Below are positions 10,490 to 21,830 of a stretch of 64,000 nucleotides of DNA, piece after piece. Each line of letters starts with the position of its first letter. The first letter of the stretch is position 1. The DNA comes from Charina bottae (Eukaryota; Chordata; Lepidosauria; Squamata; Charinaidae). Below the pieces are notes generated by a model. The model ran no database searches and was not told the DNA's origin. It worked only from the letters and a program-made list of their open reading frames with translations. The stretch covers positions 34,617,414 through 34,681,413 of the forward strand of contig JALMGJ010000002.1 of NCBI GenBank assembly GCA_023362775.1, in the 5' to 3' direction. Both the position numbers and the translations under genes were made by a program.

Positions 10490-11224
10490 AAATTTCTACT
10501 TCAAACTTTCCTCCCTCTTAAAAAATAATCCATTTAATTTTTTTTCTTTCTACTACTATTTTATATACTTCTGTCTACACAATAGGCATCAAATTATAGA
10601 AACAAATAAATTGCCTGCCTTTATAATAAACAATCTTAACCTTATTAGATCTGAAAAACAGTGTAAAACATTATTATATCTTATCAATATCCTTTAAGTT
10701 TACAGATCTATAACCCTATAAATCCTAATCCAAACCATAAGAAAAGAAAAGAAAAATCACAGTAGTCTCATTATCAATCCAATTAAATATTCTTAATTTT
10801 TATAAATTGTCTACCTTTATAATTAACAATCGTAACCCTAATTATGCTTAAAAACAATATAAAATATTACCAGAACTTGTCAATACCTTTTAAATCTTAG
10901 AAATCAAAAATCCTGTAAATCATGTTGACCTCATTATCAGTTGAATTAAATATTCTTAATTTTTTTTCCCCTCCTCAAAATATACCAGGGCATTTAAATA
11001 TTTCACCATTACACCAAAAGCATTTTTTTTACAAAGATCCAACAACCCAACAACCCCCAAAGATACAAACTTTCCAGCGAAAGAGAAAAAAAACTCCCAC
11101 ATAACATACTCTTCTTTCCCATAACATTGATTGAAATAGTCATAACATTTCCCCAGCTTGGCAGTTCCTTGTGCAGTCTTAAGGTTAAACAATCATTTTA
11201 ACCCCATAAACACCAATCAAAACA
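10136..11224. other. AT-rich repeat-like DNA, possibly antisense L1-type 3' region
   Basis: The block opens with TTTTTTTTCC, then A/T-rich low-complexity sequence, and contains a CTAT microsatellite at 10425-10487. It separates two gypsy remnants. The poly-T start resembles the antisense 3' end of a LINE. I see no convincing protein, and the family is unproven. Confidence 0.4.
10425..10487. repeat. (CTAT)n microsatellite
   Basis: About fifteen uninterrupted CTAT units lie within the AT-rich block. Confidence 0.95.
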
Positions 11225-12170
11225 GCATGTAACTGTCAATTGGGCTGTTTTGAATTTCTGGTTCTCCCATTCGGATTGAAAGGTGGACCAGGAGTGTTTA
11301 TGCAAATGATTAATGAGATAATGTATGATTTATTATACAGGGGTGTGGTGATATACTTAGATGATATCCTAATATACACGGAAATGATGGATGAGCATAT
11401 AGATTTGGTGAGGGAGGTGCTAAAAAGATTGGAGGAAAATCAGCTGTATGCCAAACTATCCAAGTGTGAATTCCACAAGGAACAGCTAGATTATTTAGGA
11501 TATAGGATCTCAAACAAAGGGATTGCCATGGACCCGGGTAAGGTAAGGGCTGTGGTAGAGTGGAAACCACCTAAGACTAGGAAGCAGCTTCAACGGTTTC
11601 TGGGGTTCGCAAATTTCTACCGACAATTTATTCACCACTATGCGCAAACAGCATTGCCCCTTACTGATTTACTAAAGACAAAAGGAAAGGGGGAGGTGGG
11701 GAGAACAGTGAAACCAAGCACACCCATTAAGTGGACAGTGGAATGCCAAGAGGCTTTCGAGAAACTGAAAACATTGTTCACTTCAGAGCCCATATTAAAA
11801 CATCCAGACCCGAAAAACCTTTTATTATTCACGTAGATGCATCAGATTATTCGATTGGTGCAATATTGTCACAGAGAGATGAGGACAATAAATTACGGCC
11901 CTGCACTTACCTCTCCTGCAAATTTAATGCCACGGAACGAAGGTGGCATGTATGGGAGAAAGAAGTGTATGCAGTTAAAGCATCCCTAGCAACTTGGTGA
12001 CACCTATTAGAGGGTACAAAACAACCATTCCAGGTGTGGACGGATCACAAAAATTTAGAAGCTTTACAAACTCCCAGAAAACTCAATCCCAAACAGGTCA
12101 GGTGGGCTCAATTTTTCAGTCAGTTTGACTTCACACTGAAGTTGGAGGGGGGGACTCTTTAGCAGATGCT
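11225..12170 (+). pseudogene. Gypsy reverse transcriptase and RNase H remnant
   Basis: The polymerase half reads FLVLPFGLKGGPGVFMQMIN and VVIYLDDILIYT, with the YLDD catalytic motif. QRFLGFANFYRQFI marks the connection, and RNase H follows with FIIHVDASDYSIGAIL and VWTDHKNLEAL. The N-terminal fingers are missing at 11225. A frameshift near 11815 and stops at 11998 and about 12160 inactivate it. Integrase, which should follow, has been deleted. Confidence 0.92.
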
Positions 12171-12204
12171 TTATCACACATGCCACAACACAACACAACA
12201 GCCT

Positions 12205-12636
12205 AAGGTTTTCTTGTCCACAAAATTTTTAAAGTCATCACAACCCTCCAAAAAACTGGGTCTGAAGTTTATATGGCCCTTTCCAATCACAAAAGGAATC
12301 AATGGGGTGACAATGCAGTTACAACTTCCAGAAAACCTTGAAAGGATCCACCCAGTGTTTCACTGCAGCTTATTGAAACCAGCTAAGGAATCAGATCGGT
12401 GGCACCCGCAACAGCAAACACCAGTTCCAATAATGATAGATGGGGAATGTCACTTTAAAGTACAGGAAATACTGGATGCCAGAGTATGTAAGGGGAAATT
12501 GCAGTATCTAGTCCAGTGGAAACACATTCCGAAATCACATTGTGAATGGGTGTATAGTTTTGATGTGAAAGCACCCCAGTTAGTAAGGGATTTTCATAAC
12601 AAATACCCGGGAAAACCAACACAGAATAGGGGTTAA
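12205..12636 (+). pseudogene. Gypsy integrase tail and chromodomain
   Basis: The frame reads KKLGLKFIWPFPITK and IHPVFHCSLLKP, then a chromodomain with FKVQEILDARVCKGKLQYLV and QWKHIPKSHCEWV. It parallels the tail at 6405-6800 but is a distinct copy. The stop at 12634-12636 lies 17 bp before the LTR, after which comes a GGGGGGGCAGAA polypurine tract. Confidence 0.9.
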
Positions 12637-12653
12637 TCTTTGGGGGGGCAGAA

Positions 12654-13090
12654 TGTCACGTATGGCCCCACCTGGGTACCATCTGCGACATGGTGCCAGC
12701 CAAGAGACTCGTAGACAAAAGTAATTGAAAGCTCTAGCCAGAACAAGGGATGGTGACGGCCGACAGGAAGCTCTGGCGTGGGCTGGTCCATGAAGTCACG
12801 AAGAGTCGGAAGCGACTGAACGAATAAACAACAACAAAGCCAGAACAAACAGAAAGAAGAGAATGTATATTCAGTACCATAGACAGCAACGATCTACAAG
12901 TGAGGTGCGAGACGAAGCTTATAGGGCTCAATGCGGAGGGGATAGGAGAGTATGTTTATATATGTTAATCTTTGTAACCTTAATTCACTTGAAGCATTGA
13001 CGTACCTGGGATCACTGATATAATAAAGATTCCTAACAATTCCATCGTGTCTCGTGTGTGGAGTGCTGATTATAATTCAGGATCATCACA
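12654..13090 (+). repeat. 3' LTR of gypsy remnant
   Basis: The LTR begins TGTCACG just after the polypurine tract and ends GATCATCACA, the same terminal sequence as the LTRs at 4434 and 7236. It includes a 91-bp RTE insertion. No matching 5' LTR is in the window. Confidence 0.8.
12747..12837 (+). mobile_element. 91-bp RTE (BovB-like) 3' end insertion
   Basis: The fragment carries GAAGTCACGAAGAGTCGG and an AACAACAA tail, with the 11-bp target duplication AGCCAGAACAA at 12736-12746 and 12838-12848. It matches the subfamily at 61783-62240 better than the BovB at 46.8 kb. Confidence 0.85.
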
Positions 13091-13189
13091 CCCAAATTGG
13101 CACACAAGCTATTTTACAAACTAAATCTACAACTCAACGGTTGAGGACTCAGTCCAGGAGATGGAAAAGATGACAGATGGATGAGATGA

Positions 13190-13234
13190 TAGAGATAGGA
13201 GATAGGAGATAGGAGATAGGAGATAGGAGATAGG
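13190..13234. repeat. (GGAGATA)n microsatellite
   Basis: About six near-perfect units are interrupted by a solo LTR and resume at 13606. Confidence 0.9.
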
Positions 13235-13605
13235 TGTAATGACTCCAACTTCAATGCCCCAATAAACTCTTCTTGATGCAATTCATTGAAATGCAGATTA
13301 AGCTTTATTCAGGATACATGTTAATTGAAGCACTCCTAAAGATCTGAATGCGGATTCCCGCCAAACATCACTAACTTAACTCTCCCCCCTGCGCACCAAT
13401 TTCACAGCAACTATGATGTCAATGTCCAGAACTTTCCCTCTCTGTTCCCAAGCCTCCAGCTCCTGCAGGTGGTTAACCTTGACGCTGCATTCCACAGTCT
13501 CCGATGAAAGCCACAATACTTGGCACACGCTCCCCCTCCCTCCAGTTCACACGCTTAAACTACCTCTATACCCATAATGACAGGATTCAGCTATGAACCC
13601 TGACA
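13235..13605 (-). mobile_element. Solo LTR (371 bp)
   Basis: Plus-strand ends are TGTAATG and CCTGACA, and the 5-bp duplication ATAGG lies on each side (13230-13234 and 13606-13610) within the microsatellite. TTTATT near 13303 gives an AATAAA on the minus strand, so I orient it minus. Confidence 0.78.
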
Positions 13606-13619
13606 ATAGGAGATAGGAG

Positions 13620-13712
13620 ATAGAGAGGAGAGAGGAGAGAGGAGAGAGGAGAGAGGAGAGAGGAGAGAGGAGAGAGGAGAGAGGAGAGAGGAGAGAGGAG
13701 AGAGGAGAGAGA
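13620..13712. repeat. (GAGAGGA)n-type purine microsatellite
   Basis: Long purine-only tandem repeats continue the tract split by the solo LTR. The all-purine strand could adopt triplex structure. Confidence 0.92.
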
Positions 13713-14133
13713 GATACACAGACTGCAGTATATCTTAGAGAGCATTGTAGAGAACGAGAAGACATGGTGGGATGGAACCTCCTCTCTTTGCCTTCAGCTA
13801 AAAGGGTGTTTGGTGACTCTCCCTGGTATCACCCAGAGTCGTGTTGTGAAGAGCCAAGCCCCCACCTTCCCTGCAACTATTTTGTGATGTTGCTGACCAA
13901 GGTTCTCAGGGGCTAATGCCAGCTTTTACAGAACAATTAAAAAGAAACCTCTCAAAGTACAGGTTAAAATAGTGCATGATATGCATTAGGTAGAATACAT
14001 GTTTCTGTTAAAGCACATGAGGAGAAATAAAGGTGACAGTGGCCATGTACTAGGAGATGGGAGTCATTCCTCGCTGAAAAGAAGATAAATACAGTAATCA
14101 ATTGACCAGGGTTCAGTGCATATCAGTAATTAC

Positions 14134-14351
14134 CTTACAAATGTCTTCTTGGGAGGCATGAGGAAAACATACGGTTGAACTACACTACTAGATATAGATA
14201 AGATTCCATTAATATGGAAGTCTCCTGGCTTGTAGTAATTTAACATGTATTTTTCCTCTTTTAACACATTCAACCGACATCTGACCATCAACATCCCACA
14301 GGGAAAATTGGACAGCAGGAAAAGCAGTAGCAGCAGAATTTCCCGTATCAT
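14134..14351 (-). pseudogene. Orphan V2R exon 1
   Basis: The open exon (starting MIREILLLLLFLLSNFPCG, containing YYKPGDFHINGI) ends at a GTAATT donor like its paralogues, 218 bp, 72 codons plus two bases. It is one codon shorter and more divergent than the copies at 1041 and 60507. On the minus strand exons 2-6 should lie to the left, but 1-13 kb holds only transposons and another first exon. No downstream exon is available, so this is scored as a remnant even though its own frame is intact. Confidence 0.75.
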
Positions 14352-14920
14352 GGTGGAGATCTGCTCTAGGTCTCTGAGACAGGGGCCACCATCTTGGGTC
14401 TCAGATCTCTCTGAGGAGAAGCATGATTCTCTTGCCAAAGATGAGATACAGCCTGGCACCAAATCTGGAAGGAGCAGCATAAAATTTCATGCTAGTATAG
14501 TGCCTGCCCTTGCAAGTCCCATCTGAGGGTCTCTGCAGGACTTGAGTTATTTTCAGGGTTTTTTATATGAAAAGTTACCAAATATTTGTCAAGTTTTGTT
14601 GATGGGGAATTATTAAGTATTCTAACTTTGGTTTCAGAGATTACCTGGAAAGCAGGGGAATTCCAGAGGCTTTGCTGGAAGTAGAATAAATCACTGTCAT
14701 TTTCTTAATCATAAAGGGAGAACGGATCACAGTGGACTCTCTGTAAGAAGCCTGTGTGGCCCATGGGCATAGTTCCAATTTAAGTTTTTAAGTGTCCCAT
14801 CAAGGGGCCAGTTCAGAAACGTTTGACTGCTTCTTAGTCATCAAAATTATTTTTGAAATACTAAATCTTGTAATATGCTAAGAAAACTGAACAGTTTTCA
14901 ACTAGCCACTAGGAACATTT

Positions 14921-15018
14921 AAATTCCTTCCTTCCTTCCTTCCTTCCTTCCTTCCTTCCTTCCTTCCTTCCTTCCTTCCTTCCTTCCTTCCTCCCTCCCT
15001 CCCTCCCTCCCTCCCTCT
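14921..15018. repeat. (CTTC)n then (CTCC)n microsatellite
   Basis: About seventeen CTTC units grade into about seven CTCC units. The corresponding places in blocks A and D lack this expansion. Confidence 0.95.
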
Positions 15019-15885
15019 TTCTGGTATGGATGAGGCATCTTCCTGCATTCAGGTCAGGTCCCTGGAACACCTGCATCCAGGAGGTGACATTTTATTCTAA
15101 TCATCAGAGGCACCTGTTACAAAGTCTACTCCATTCTGCAAAAGAGAAAACCAGTCACATTCATATGTACAATCAGCATGAAAGCTTGGCCCATTCCAAA
15201 AGTGTTATATTACAGGACAGAGTCCCTATCCTTTTGGCTCAGTGAGCAAATCTGGAAGCTTGTCAAGGCCATTACAAAATGGCTGCTATGGAGGATGTGG
15301 CAAGGCAAAAACACCCAATTCCAGGAAGACTAAAGGCTTCCCCTACCTTTGTCTATCTACAGAAGAATCATGCCCTGGCCACACTAATTTTCTCCCTGGG
15401 AAAAGTAGTTTTAGTTGACAGGTATGAGCAGCTCAAGAGTAGAACCAAGGACCTAGAAAGGTGGTGGGCCTCCATTCCTTGGATACCTTTAAACATAGGA
15501 AAAGCAACTATCTGTCTGGGATGTACTTTAATGTGGGTATCTGCACTGAGTAGATATGTCTGTTGGCCTCCAAGTCTATATAGGGTCCTATGTTAAAATT
15601 TTATAGGGCAAGATGCACGAGACATCTGGTAAACCCCAAATCCCACATCCCCACTAGATTCATGCTGCCATGACCCCCTAATGTCTCTATCTGCAATCTT
15701 ACCAGCATTGCTGGACAATTTTCACTCACCACAGAATCTTCACACCAATTTATAATCTCCTGCCCTTCAGCGCCACTTAGAAGAGGCTCCCGCCATTTCC
15801 CGCTGGCTGGAATTCCTCCTCAGTTGAGTCTTCTCCTTCTGATAGGTCCTTCCCTTCGTCACGGCGACCACAGCTCCTTTGGTCT

Positions 15886-16225
15886 TCACCCCTGAAAACC
15901 TTGTGCTATTCTCTCTCGCTTGGCTCGTCGTTGGGGTCGCAGATTGCCGGCAGCTGACGATGCGATGACCCTCCTTACCACATTTAAAGTATAGCCCCTT
16001 CTTAGCTCACCATTACTTTTCCTCATCCCACAACTTATGAGCTCCCTGTCTCCGAGGTAAGGGTTGATGCCGCTGGTCGCTTCCCCATCGGTAGGGCTCA
16101 TTGCAGTCTCATGAAATGAATTCACATGTCTTCCACTTCGCCAGTGAGACAAATCCATCCTCTTAGGGTTCCACGCCCCCCCCTTGTTAGGGACCACTCT
16201 AGGATCTCTGGGTGCAATCACCATT
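15886..16225 (-). pseudogene. Gypsy gag C-terminus with damaged zinc knuckle
   Basis: On the minus strand a frame reads LYFKCGKEGHRIVSC, the second half of a C-x2-C-x4-H-x4-C knuckle; the first cysteine is replaced by tyrosine. A frameshift separates it from the gag core upstream. In intact elements the knuckle binds element RNA during packaging. Confidence 0.7.
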
Positions 16226-16643
16226 AGAAGTATTCAATTTTCAGTGATTCTGGCCATTCTGTCAGCCTTGCAGCCAGCCTTCTGAATTCCGCGGCATACT
16301 CCGAGACTGACCTGCTTCCTTGTTTAATATGTTGTAAGCTGGTCTTGGCTCTCATCTTAGAAAGGGGATCCTCAAACCGGTCCCTTAAAATGCTCATGAA
16401 AGTCTCAAAGTCCTCTAGCTCTGGGGCACCTGAATTGTGCAGTTCCACGAGCCATTCCGCGGCCTCACCTTCAAGGTGAGTTGAAATGTACTGCACCTTG
16501 GAGCCTTCAGTGGGAAATATCTCCTCACATTCTTCTCTCACATGGGTTAGGAAGCATGCCAGGCTTTTAGGGTCCCCAGTGAACTTCACCCTCGAGTCTC
16601 TCACCCCAAAAGACCCATCTGCGCTCGGGGTCCATCTCGTCAC
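16224..16643 (-). pseudogene. Gypsy gag capsid-like core
   Basis: The 139-residue open stretch reads KFTGDPKSLACFLTHVREEC, then YISTHLEGEAAEWLVELHN, FETFMSILRDRFEDP and YAAEFRRLAARL. This is the retrotransposon gag fold that gives the internal particle. Orientation is opposite to the gypsy remnants further left. It ends in a TGA at 16224-16226, before the knuckle region. Confidence 0.88.
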
Positions 16644-16655
16644 CCCAGCTTGGGT

Positions 16656-16892
16656 TCAGCCATGAGGGGGGTGAGTGGTTACCAACCTGGTCATCCTGCG
16701 ATCTCCTTCCGTTTTGGATTCGTCACTCTCTCCTTCTGAGGACATCCAATGTTTTGTAGCCGTCGCACTGGTTGTCATCCCCCAGCTCAGTTTCTGAAGG
16801 ATCTGCTCGACCGCTTCCTGCAGGTTAGATAAATGCTCTCCTATGAAACTAATCTCCCGTTCTATTTTCTCCATCCGCTGCTCTGAGGTCAA
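16656..16892 (-). pseudogene. Gypsy gag N-terminal segment
   Basis: The segment starts at ATG (MTSEQRMEKIEREISFIGEH) and has a heptad-like LSNLQEAVEQILQKL coiled coil, a usual gag N-terminus. It ends at a stop 12 bp before the next gag frame, so a small frame change separates the two. Confidence 0.65.
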
Positions 16893-17322
16893 ACACCTGG
16901 AGCGGGAGCCTCTTTGTCACGTAGTCACACACTGATAAGTAGTCCTCTCCACACCTCCTCTCACCTCCAGGGACCAAGCAAACTTGGTTCTTTCATTGTC
17001 CTGGATCGGGTTGTGCTCTCGAGGTCAGTTGGGACCTTCGGCTTGATTCCCTGCTCCTCCAGTCATCCCCTGGTGTCTCGCCTGGTTGGGTTCATTGGGG
17101 ATCTGAGTTCCATCTCTCTCCCCTCTCTCCCACTCGGTGAGCTGCCTTCTCACACTGAGTACTCCCGTGCACTCCGGACAGAGCCCTCTTCTCCTCCATA
17201 CTCTCCATTTCCCCCTCCCGATATCGGAAGGGTTCCCATGGAATCTGGATATTCCATTTTTAGACCTTCCTCGGTAAACTTGGAATCTTCAGGTAAGGTC
17301 TCCATAATGACTCAAATCTTTC

Positions 17323-17495
17323 TGTGATGTCCTGATCCATTGACTATTAAATCAGAGTTCCTGACCCAAGCCACTTAGGGATATGAAGGAATCTTTATTA
17401 AAACTTTATTAAAAGTGATCCATTGCACATTAAAGATGTCAGTGAATCAAGCTCCCGCATCTAATCGTTTAATAATCTCCAAGTTCCCCCCCATC
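17323..17495 (-). repeat. Putative gypsy LTR remnant
   Basis: On the minus strand this ends GGACATCACA, matching the ATCACA ends of the other gypsy LTRs, about 430 bp upstream of the minus-strand gag. TTTATTAAAACTTTATT supplies reverse-strand AATAAA. The far end is cut by the L2-like LINE. Confidence 0.5.
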
Positions 17496-17734
17496 GGGAT
17501 TTATTTTATTTTATTATTTAAATTTATATGACCGCCCATCTCCCCCAAATGGGGGACTCTGGGTGATTACAATAAAAATTAGGATTAAAATACAAGTATA
17601 AAATTAGAATCATCAATATAATATAAATAAGTATAAAATCCAATCTGGCGAATCGATCTCAAACAATGGGGAGGGCATTTTGATACTAACCACCCCCAGG
17701 AGGAGCTATTACCTTTCCCCTCCCATGCTAGGTT

Positions 17735-19213
17735 TCAGAACCAGGTTTTCAGATTTTTCCAGAAGGCCAGGAGGGAGGAAACCCGCCTCAAATCTGGGGG
17801 CAAGATATTCCAAAGGGCAGGCACCACTGCAGAGAAGGCCCACCTCCTAGACCCCACTAGATGAAGTTCTTTTATTGATAGGGTCCGTAGCATGCCCTCT
17901 CTGCATGACCGGGTGGGGCAGGATAATGTTATGGGGATAAGGCGGTCCCTCAGATATCCTGGCCCCATGCCATGTAGGGCTTTAAAGGTAATAACCAACA
18001 CCTTGAATTGGACTCGGAAGCAAACCGGCACCCAGTGCAGCTCGCGGAGCAAAGGTGTTATGTGTGCTGACCTTGGTGCACCTAAAATTCCCCGCACAGC
18101 AGCATTCTGTACCAGCTATAGCTTCCAGATATTCTTCAAGGGTAGCCCCATGTAGAGCGCATTGCAATAGTCTATATGGGAGATGACAAGGGCATGAGTG
18201 ACTGTTCGGAGGGCATCGCACTCCAGGAATGGGCGTAACTGGCACACAAGCCAAAGTTGCGCAAAGGCCCTCCTAGCCATGACTGCCACCTGCTCATTGA
18301 GCAGGAGTCGTGAGTCCAGGAGGACCCCCAAGTCCCGCACTGGTTCCGAATGGGGCAGTGCCACCCCATCCAGAACCAAAGACGATAACTTCCCGGATAC
18401 TGAGGGGTCATCAATCCACAGCCACTCGGTCTTGCCAGGGTTCAACTGAAGCCTGTTGTTCCCCATCCAGGCCCCTACAGCCCCCAGGCACTGAAGTAGG
18501 GTGGCGACCGCATCACTTACTTCACTTGGGATGGAGATATACAATTGAGTATCATCAGCATATTGATGATACCTCATCCCATGGTGATGGATGATCTCAC
18601 CCAGCAGTTTCATGTAGATGTTAAATAGGAGAGAAGAGAGAACCGAACCCTGCAGCACCCCACATAAGAGGGTAAGATCTCTCCTCTCCTATCACCACCG
18701 ACTGGGAGCGGCCCCGGAGGAAGGAGGTGAACCAGCACAAAACTACGCCACCCATCCCCAACTCCCTATGCTGCCCCAAAAGTATACCATGGTCGATGGT
18801 ATCGAAAGCTGCTGAGAGGTCCAAGAGAGCCAGGATGGATGCACTGCCTCCATCCCACTCCCACCAGAGATCATCCATAAGTGCGACCAATGCAGTCTCC
18901 ATCCCATATCCTGGCCTGAAACCTGACTGAAAGGGGTCTAGATAATCCGTTCATCCAGAATCCTCTGAAGTTGCAATGCCACCACTTTCTCAACCACCTT
19001 TCCCAAAAAGGGAAGGTGGGAGACAGGACGAAAATTGTCCAAGATGGTAGGGTCCAAGGATGGCTTCTTGAGGATGGGGTGCACCAACGCCTCCTTAAAG
19101 GTAGCCGGGAACACCCCCTCCCCCAAGGATGTATTAACCATCACCTGGACCCACCCGCAAGTCACCTCCCTGCTGATTTTACCAGCCAGGAAAGACACAG
19201 GTTTAGAGGACAT
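17735..19213 (-). pseudogene. L2-like reverse transcriptase and C-terminal region
   Basis: Segments in order on the minus strand are FRPVSHLPFLGKVVEKVVA (about 19100), LLDLSAAFDTIDH (about 18820), [26 protein letters not shown] (catalytic YADD, about 18560), [25 protein letters not shown] and LHWVPVCFRVQFKVLVITFK. The first two and the rest lie in different frames, so shifts near 18900 and 18640 break the protein. The enzyme would copy element RNA at a nicked target. Confidence 0.88.
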
Positions 19214-19566
19214 GTGGTGGCATTTACAGTCCGGAGGATCCTGTCTACTTCCTCAGGCCCAACTGGATCAAACCGTTCCCAGATAACAAGGCAAGACTGT
19301 TCCCCTGGCATCTCTCCTAACTGTCCTTCATGCTTAGAGTGCAACTTAGAACGAATCTGAGCAATTTTATCTTGCAGATGCTCAGAAATCTCCTCTGCAC
19401 GGCCCTGTAGGTGGGTCACTGACTCCACCTTACCCAAGAGAGATAGAGTAATCTTGAACAGGGCTGTCAGACAGCATTCTGCAGACACAATAAGAGCAGA
19501 GAAATATTCACGTTTTGCCGCTCTTACCACCACAAGGTAGGCCTTAATAGTGGCTCTAGATTCTGT

Positions 19567-20520
19567 TCAATCAGATTCAGTCTTGGTCTTCCTCCAGCTG
19601 CGCTCCAGACGTCTCTTCACCCTCTTCAAAACCCTCAACTCCTGTGTGAACCACGGGGAGTGATGGTTCGAATGAGGCTGGAAAGGTTGCACCAGTGCAA
19701 TCCTGTCCAAGGCCCCGGCTTCCTCCCTATTCCAGGCTGCGGCCAGGGCCTCCACTGGACCATGCAGCATGTCCTCGGGTATTACCCCAGCTCCCTCTGA
19801 AACCTCATTGGGTCCACAAGTCGCCAGGGGTGGACCAATCAAATGGGTCCTGCCTTCCTGCGGAGTGGGGTGGCATAAGAGAATCTCAGGTCCACCAGGG
19901 TGTGATCTGACCATAACAATGGGGATAGATCTAACTTTCCCCTCAGGTCACCTTGCCATTGTTCCGACAAGAAAGCCAAGTCCAGAGTGAGTCCACTGTC
20001 TCGAGTTTGGTCCCAAATAATGTGGGACAGGCCCATGGCTGCCATGGTAGCCATGAACTCCCGAGCCACCTCCGAGGCATGCCCCAGGGACAGCAAGTTG
20101 AAGTCCTCCAGGACAATAAGCCTGGGGAACTCCACCGCCAACCCCGAGATGGCCTCCAACAGCTCTGGCAGGGTGGTTGCTATGCAGCAGGGAGGCTGGT
20201 ACAGTACCAACACTCCCAACTGTTCTTGAGAACCCAACTTGAAAAACAGGGTCTCACATCCGGCCACTTGTGGAGCAAGGCCCCTGAAGGCCACTCGAGA
20301 CTCTCTGATGATAACTGCCACCCCTCCTTCCCTACCCCAGTGTCTCGGCTGGTGCCACACCTGAAACCTGGCCGGGCACATTTCTGAGAGGGCTACACCC
20401 CACCTCTGGGCCCAGCCAGATCTCAGTGATACATGCCAGGTCGGCCCCCTCCTCCATGATTAAATCACTTATGAGGGGCGCCTTGTTGTTTACTGACCTG
20501 GCATTAAGAAGCAGCAGTCG
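19567..20520 (-). pseudogene. L2-like APE-type endonuclease
   Basis: Minus-strand segments read LLLNARSVNNKAPLISDLI and ITEIWL (about 20440), then GGVAVIIRESRV, LIVLEDFNLL (a GDFN motif with G changed to E) and LWSDHTLVDLRF with the conserved SDH. A frameshift near 20360 separates the halves. The N-R-S...SDH layout is that of LINE endonucleases. Confidence 0.82.
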
Positions 20521-21830
20521 GAAACCAGGGCCCTCAAGGATCTGCTGTCCAGAACCTGGGTTTGAACTCAGAGGACCGGAACGTACCACAGGTAACAAAC
20601 ACCAGGGGCGCCTTCCCCGAAGATGGCCTGTCCTCCGGTTCCCATCATAGTATCCCCTGCCCATCACCACCTCGATCAAATTACCTGCCCCATGGCCCCC
20701 AGTTTCCCGGCCCAGTTGCCTCCACTCCCGGACCCCCAGAAATCCTGGGTATGAGCAAGGGTCCCCTCCCTCATGCATCCATACTCTCACACTCATTCTC
20801 TCCTGGGTAATGGCAGGGCCCCCAGCGTGCCAGCTCGCACTCTCGGTGCTGGTAAGCCCCAACCACCCCACACACCCTGCACACTCTCACTGTGCCCCCT
20901 GTAGCCTCTCTCACTAGCCACAGCGGGGCAATGCAGTCACTCCTACCTACCCTGTCTCCCACTCAGGGATAGGTACTCTCACACAACTCATACAATCCTG
21001 GACCCCCTCTCGTGACTCGCACTCACGGAGGGGAGCACCATACCCTGCAAACTCTCTGCCGCCCTAATAGAGGTCGATCCTCCACTTCATCCACCAAGCT
21101 GTAACGATGTTAAGATGTTATAATATCTCCAATGTCAAAGTCCACAATGTTAGAGTCCACAGGGGTAGTACTCCAGACTCACTCGCTGGATCGTCACCTT
21201 GTTGTGGTGAGTGGGCTTGTGTGTTCCCAATGAACCCTGTGAGCGAAGCCGTCAGGAGTCATGTACTCCTGGTAGGGTCACCCACGGCGGTAAGGTCAAG
21301 GGGGAGGAACCAGACAAAGAATGATCCAAGAAAGTCCTCAACAGCAGAACAGGCAGAAGATAACAAGGTGTATTGTTACAACGGCTGTAAAGGCGGATGA
21401 AGGCTGCAGCAGACAAAAGGTCACCAATCGTCATGGTATCCATGCCATTGGATTAGAGCCTTTTTCTGTGAAGGTTGTGTGCTGATCGTTGTGCACCGAT
21501 CTCCACACATAAAACAAATTCACGCACAGGTGTCTTCCAACCACACCAAACCCAAAACAACCAAAAGTCCCATGGCGATTGACGAATGGCAACGGGGGCA
21601 GGACTGTGAAATCCGGAAGCTCCTAGTCATGGACCAGCACATGGGCGGTGGATACGGATTCAGTCGCCCTGACTCAAGGATCAAGGCAGTTGAGAAGTTC
21701 GGCAGCTGTATCCACGACTGAGCAGCCCTATTTAGGATCCACTCTGCTCACCCCATATGGGTAGGGGGCTAGAAAAGGTGCCCTAAACACAGTCTGCCTC
21801 ATTTTCTCCCTGACTGGATTACCGTGACCA

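Larger units (their letters stand above)
13137..15600. repeat. Paralogous block B around the orphan V2R exon 1
   Basis: It shares with blocks A and D the simple-repeat tract, the exon 1 region and the upstream flank, including the stretch near 15235 that begins TTGGCTCAGTGAGCAAAT. It is more divergent than A is from D. It contains the solo LTR at 13235-13605 and a long CTTC/CTCC tract. Confidence 0.75.
17500..21166 (-). mobile_element. L2/CR1-group LINE, nearly complete ORF2
   Basis: The 3' end is at low coordinates, starting with TTTATTTTATTTTATT on plus. Going up the coordinates, minus-strand frames give the C-terminus, reverse transcriptase and endonuclease. Similar fragments lie at 39345-39846 and 41178-42283. 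GC-rich DNA upstream of the endonuclease (20872-21166), possibly continuing at 25223-26005 beyond the RTE insertion, may be its 5' region. Clade placement as L2 rather than CR1 rests on the YADDTQLY motif and the LHWVPV...FKALHG tail. Confidence 0.82.

Noticed and set aside
8757..13090. One continuous gypsy element from 8757 to 13090
   Set aside because: The order protease-integrase, AT-rich DNA, reverse transcriptase-RNase H, chromodomain is not a valid gypsy order, and the two parts overlap in the integrase C-terminal region, so they are separate copies.
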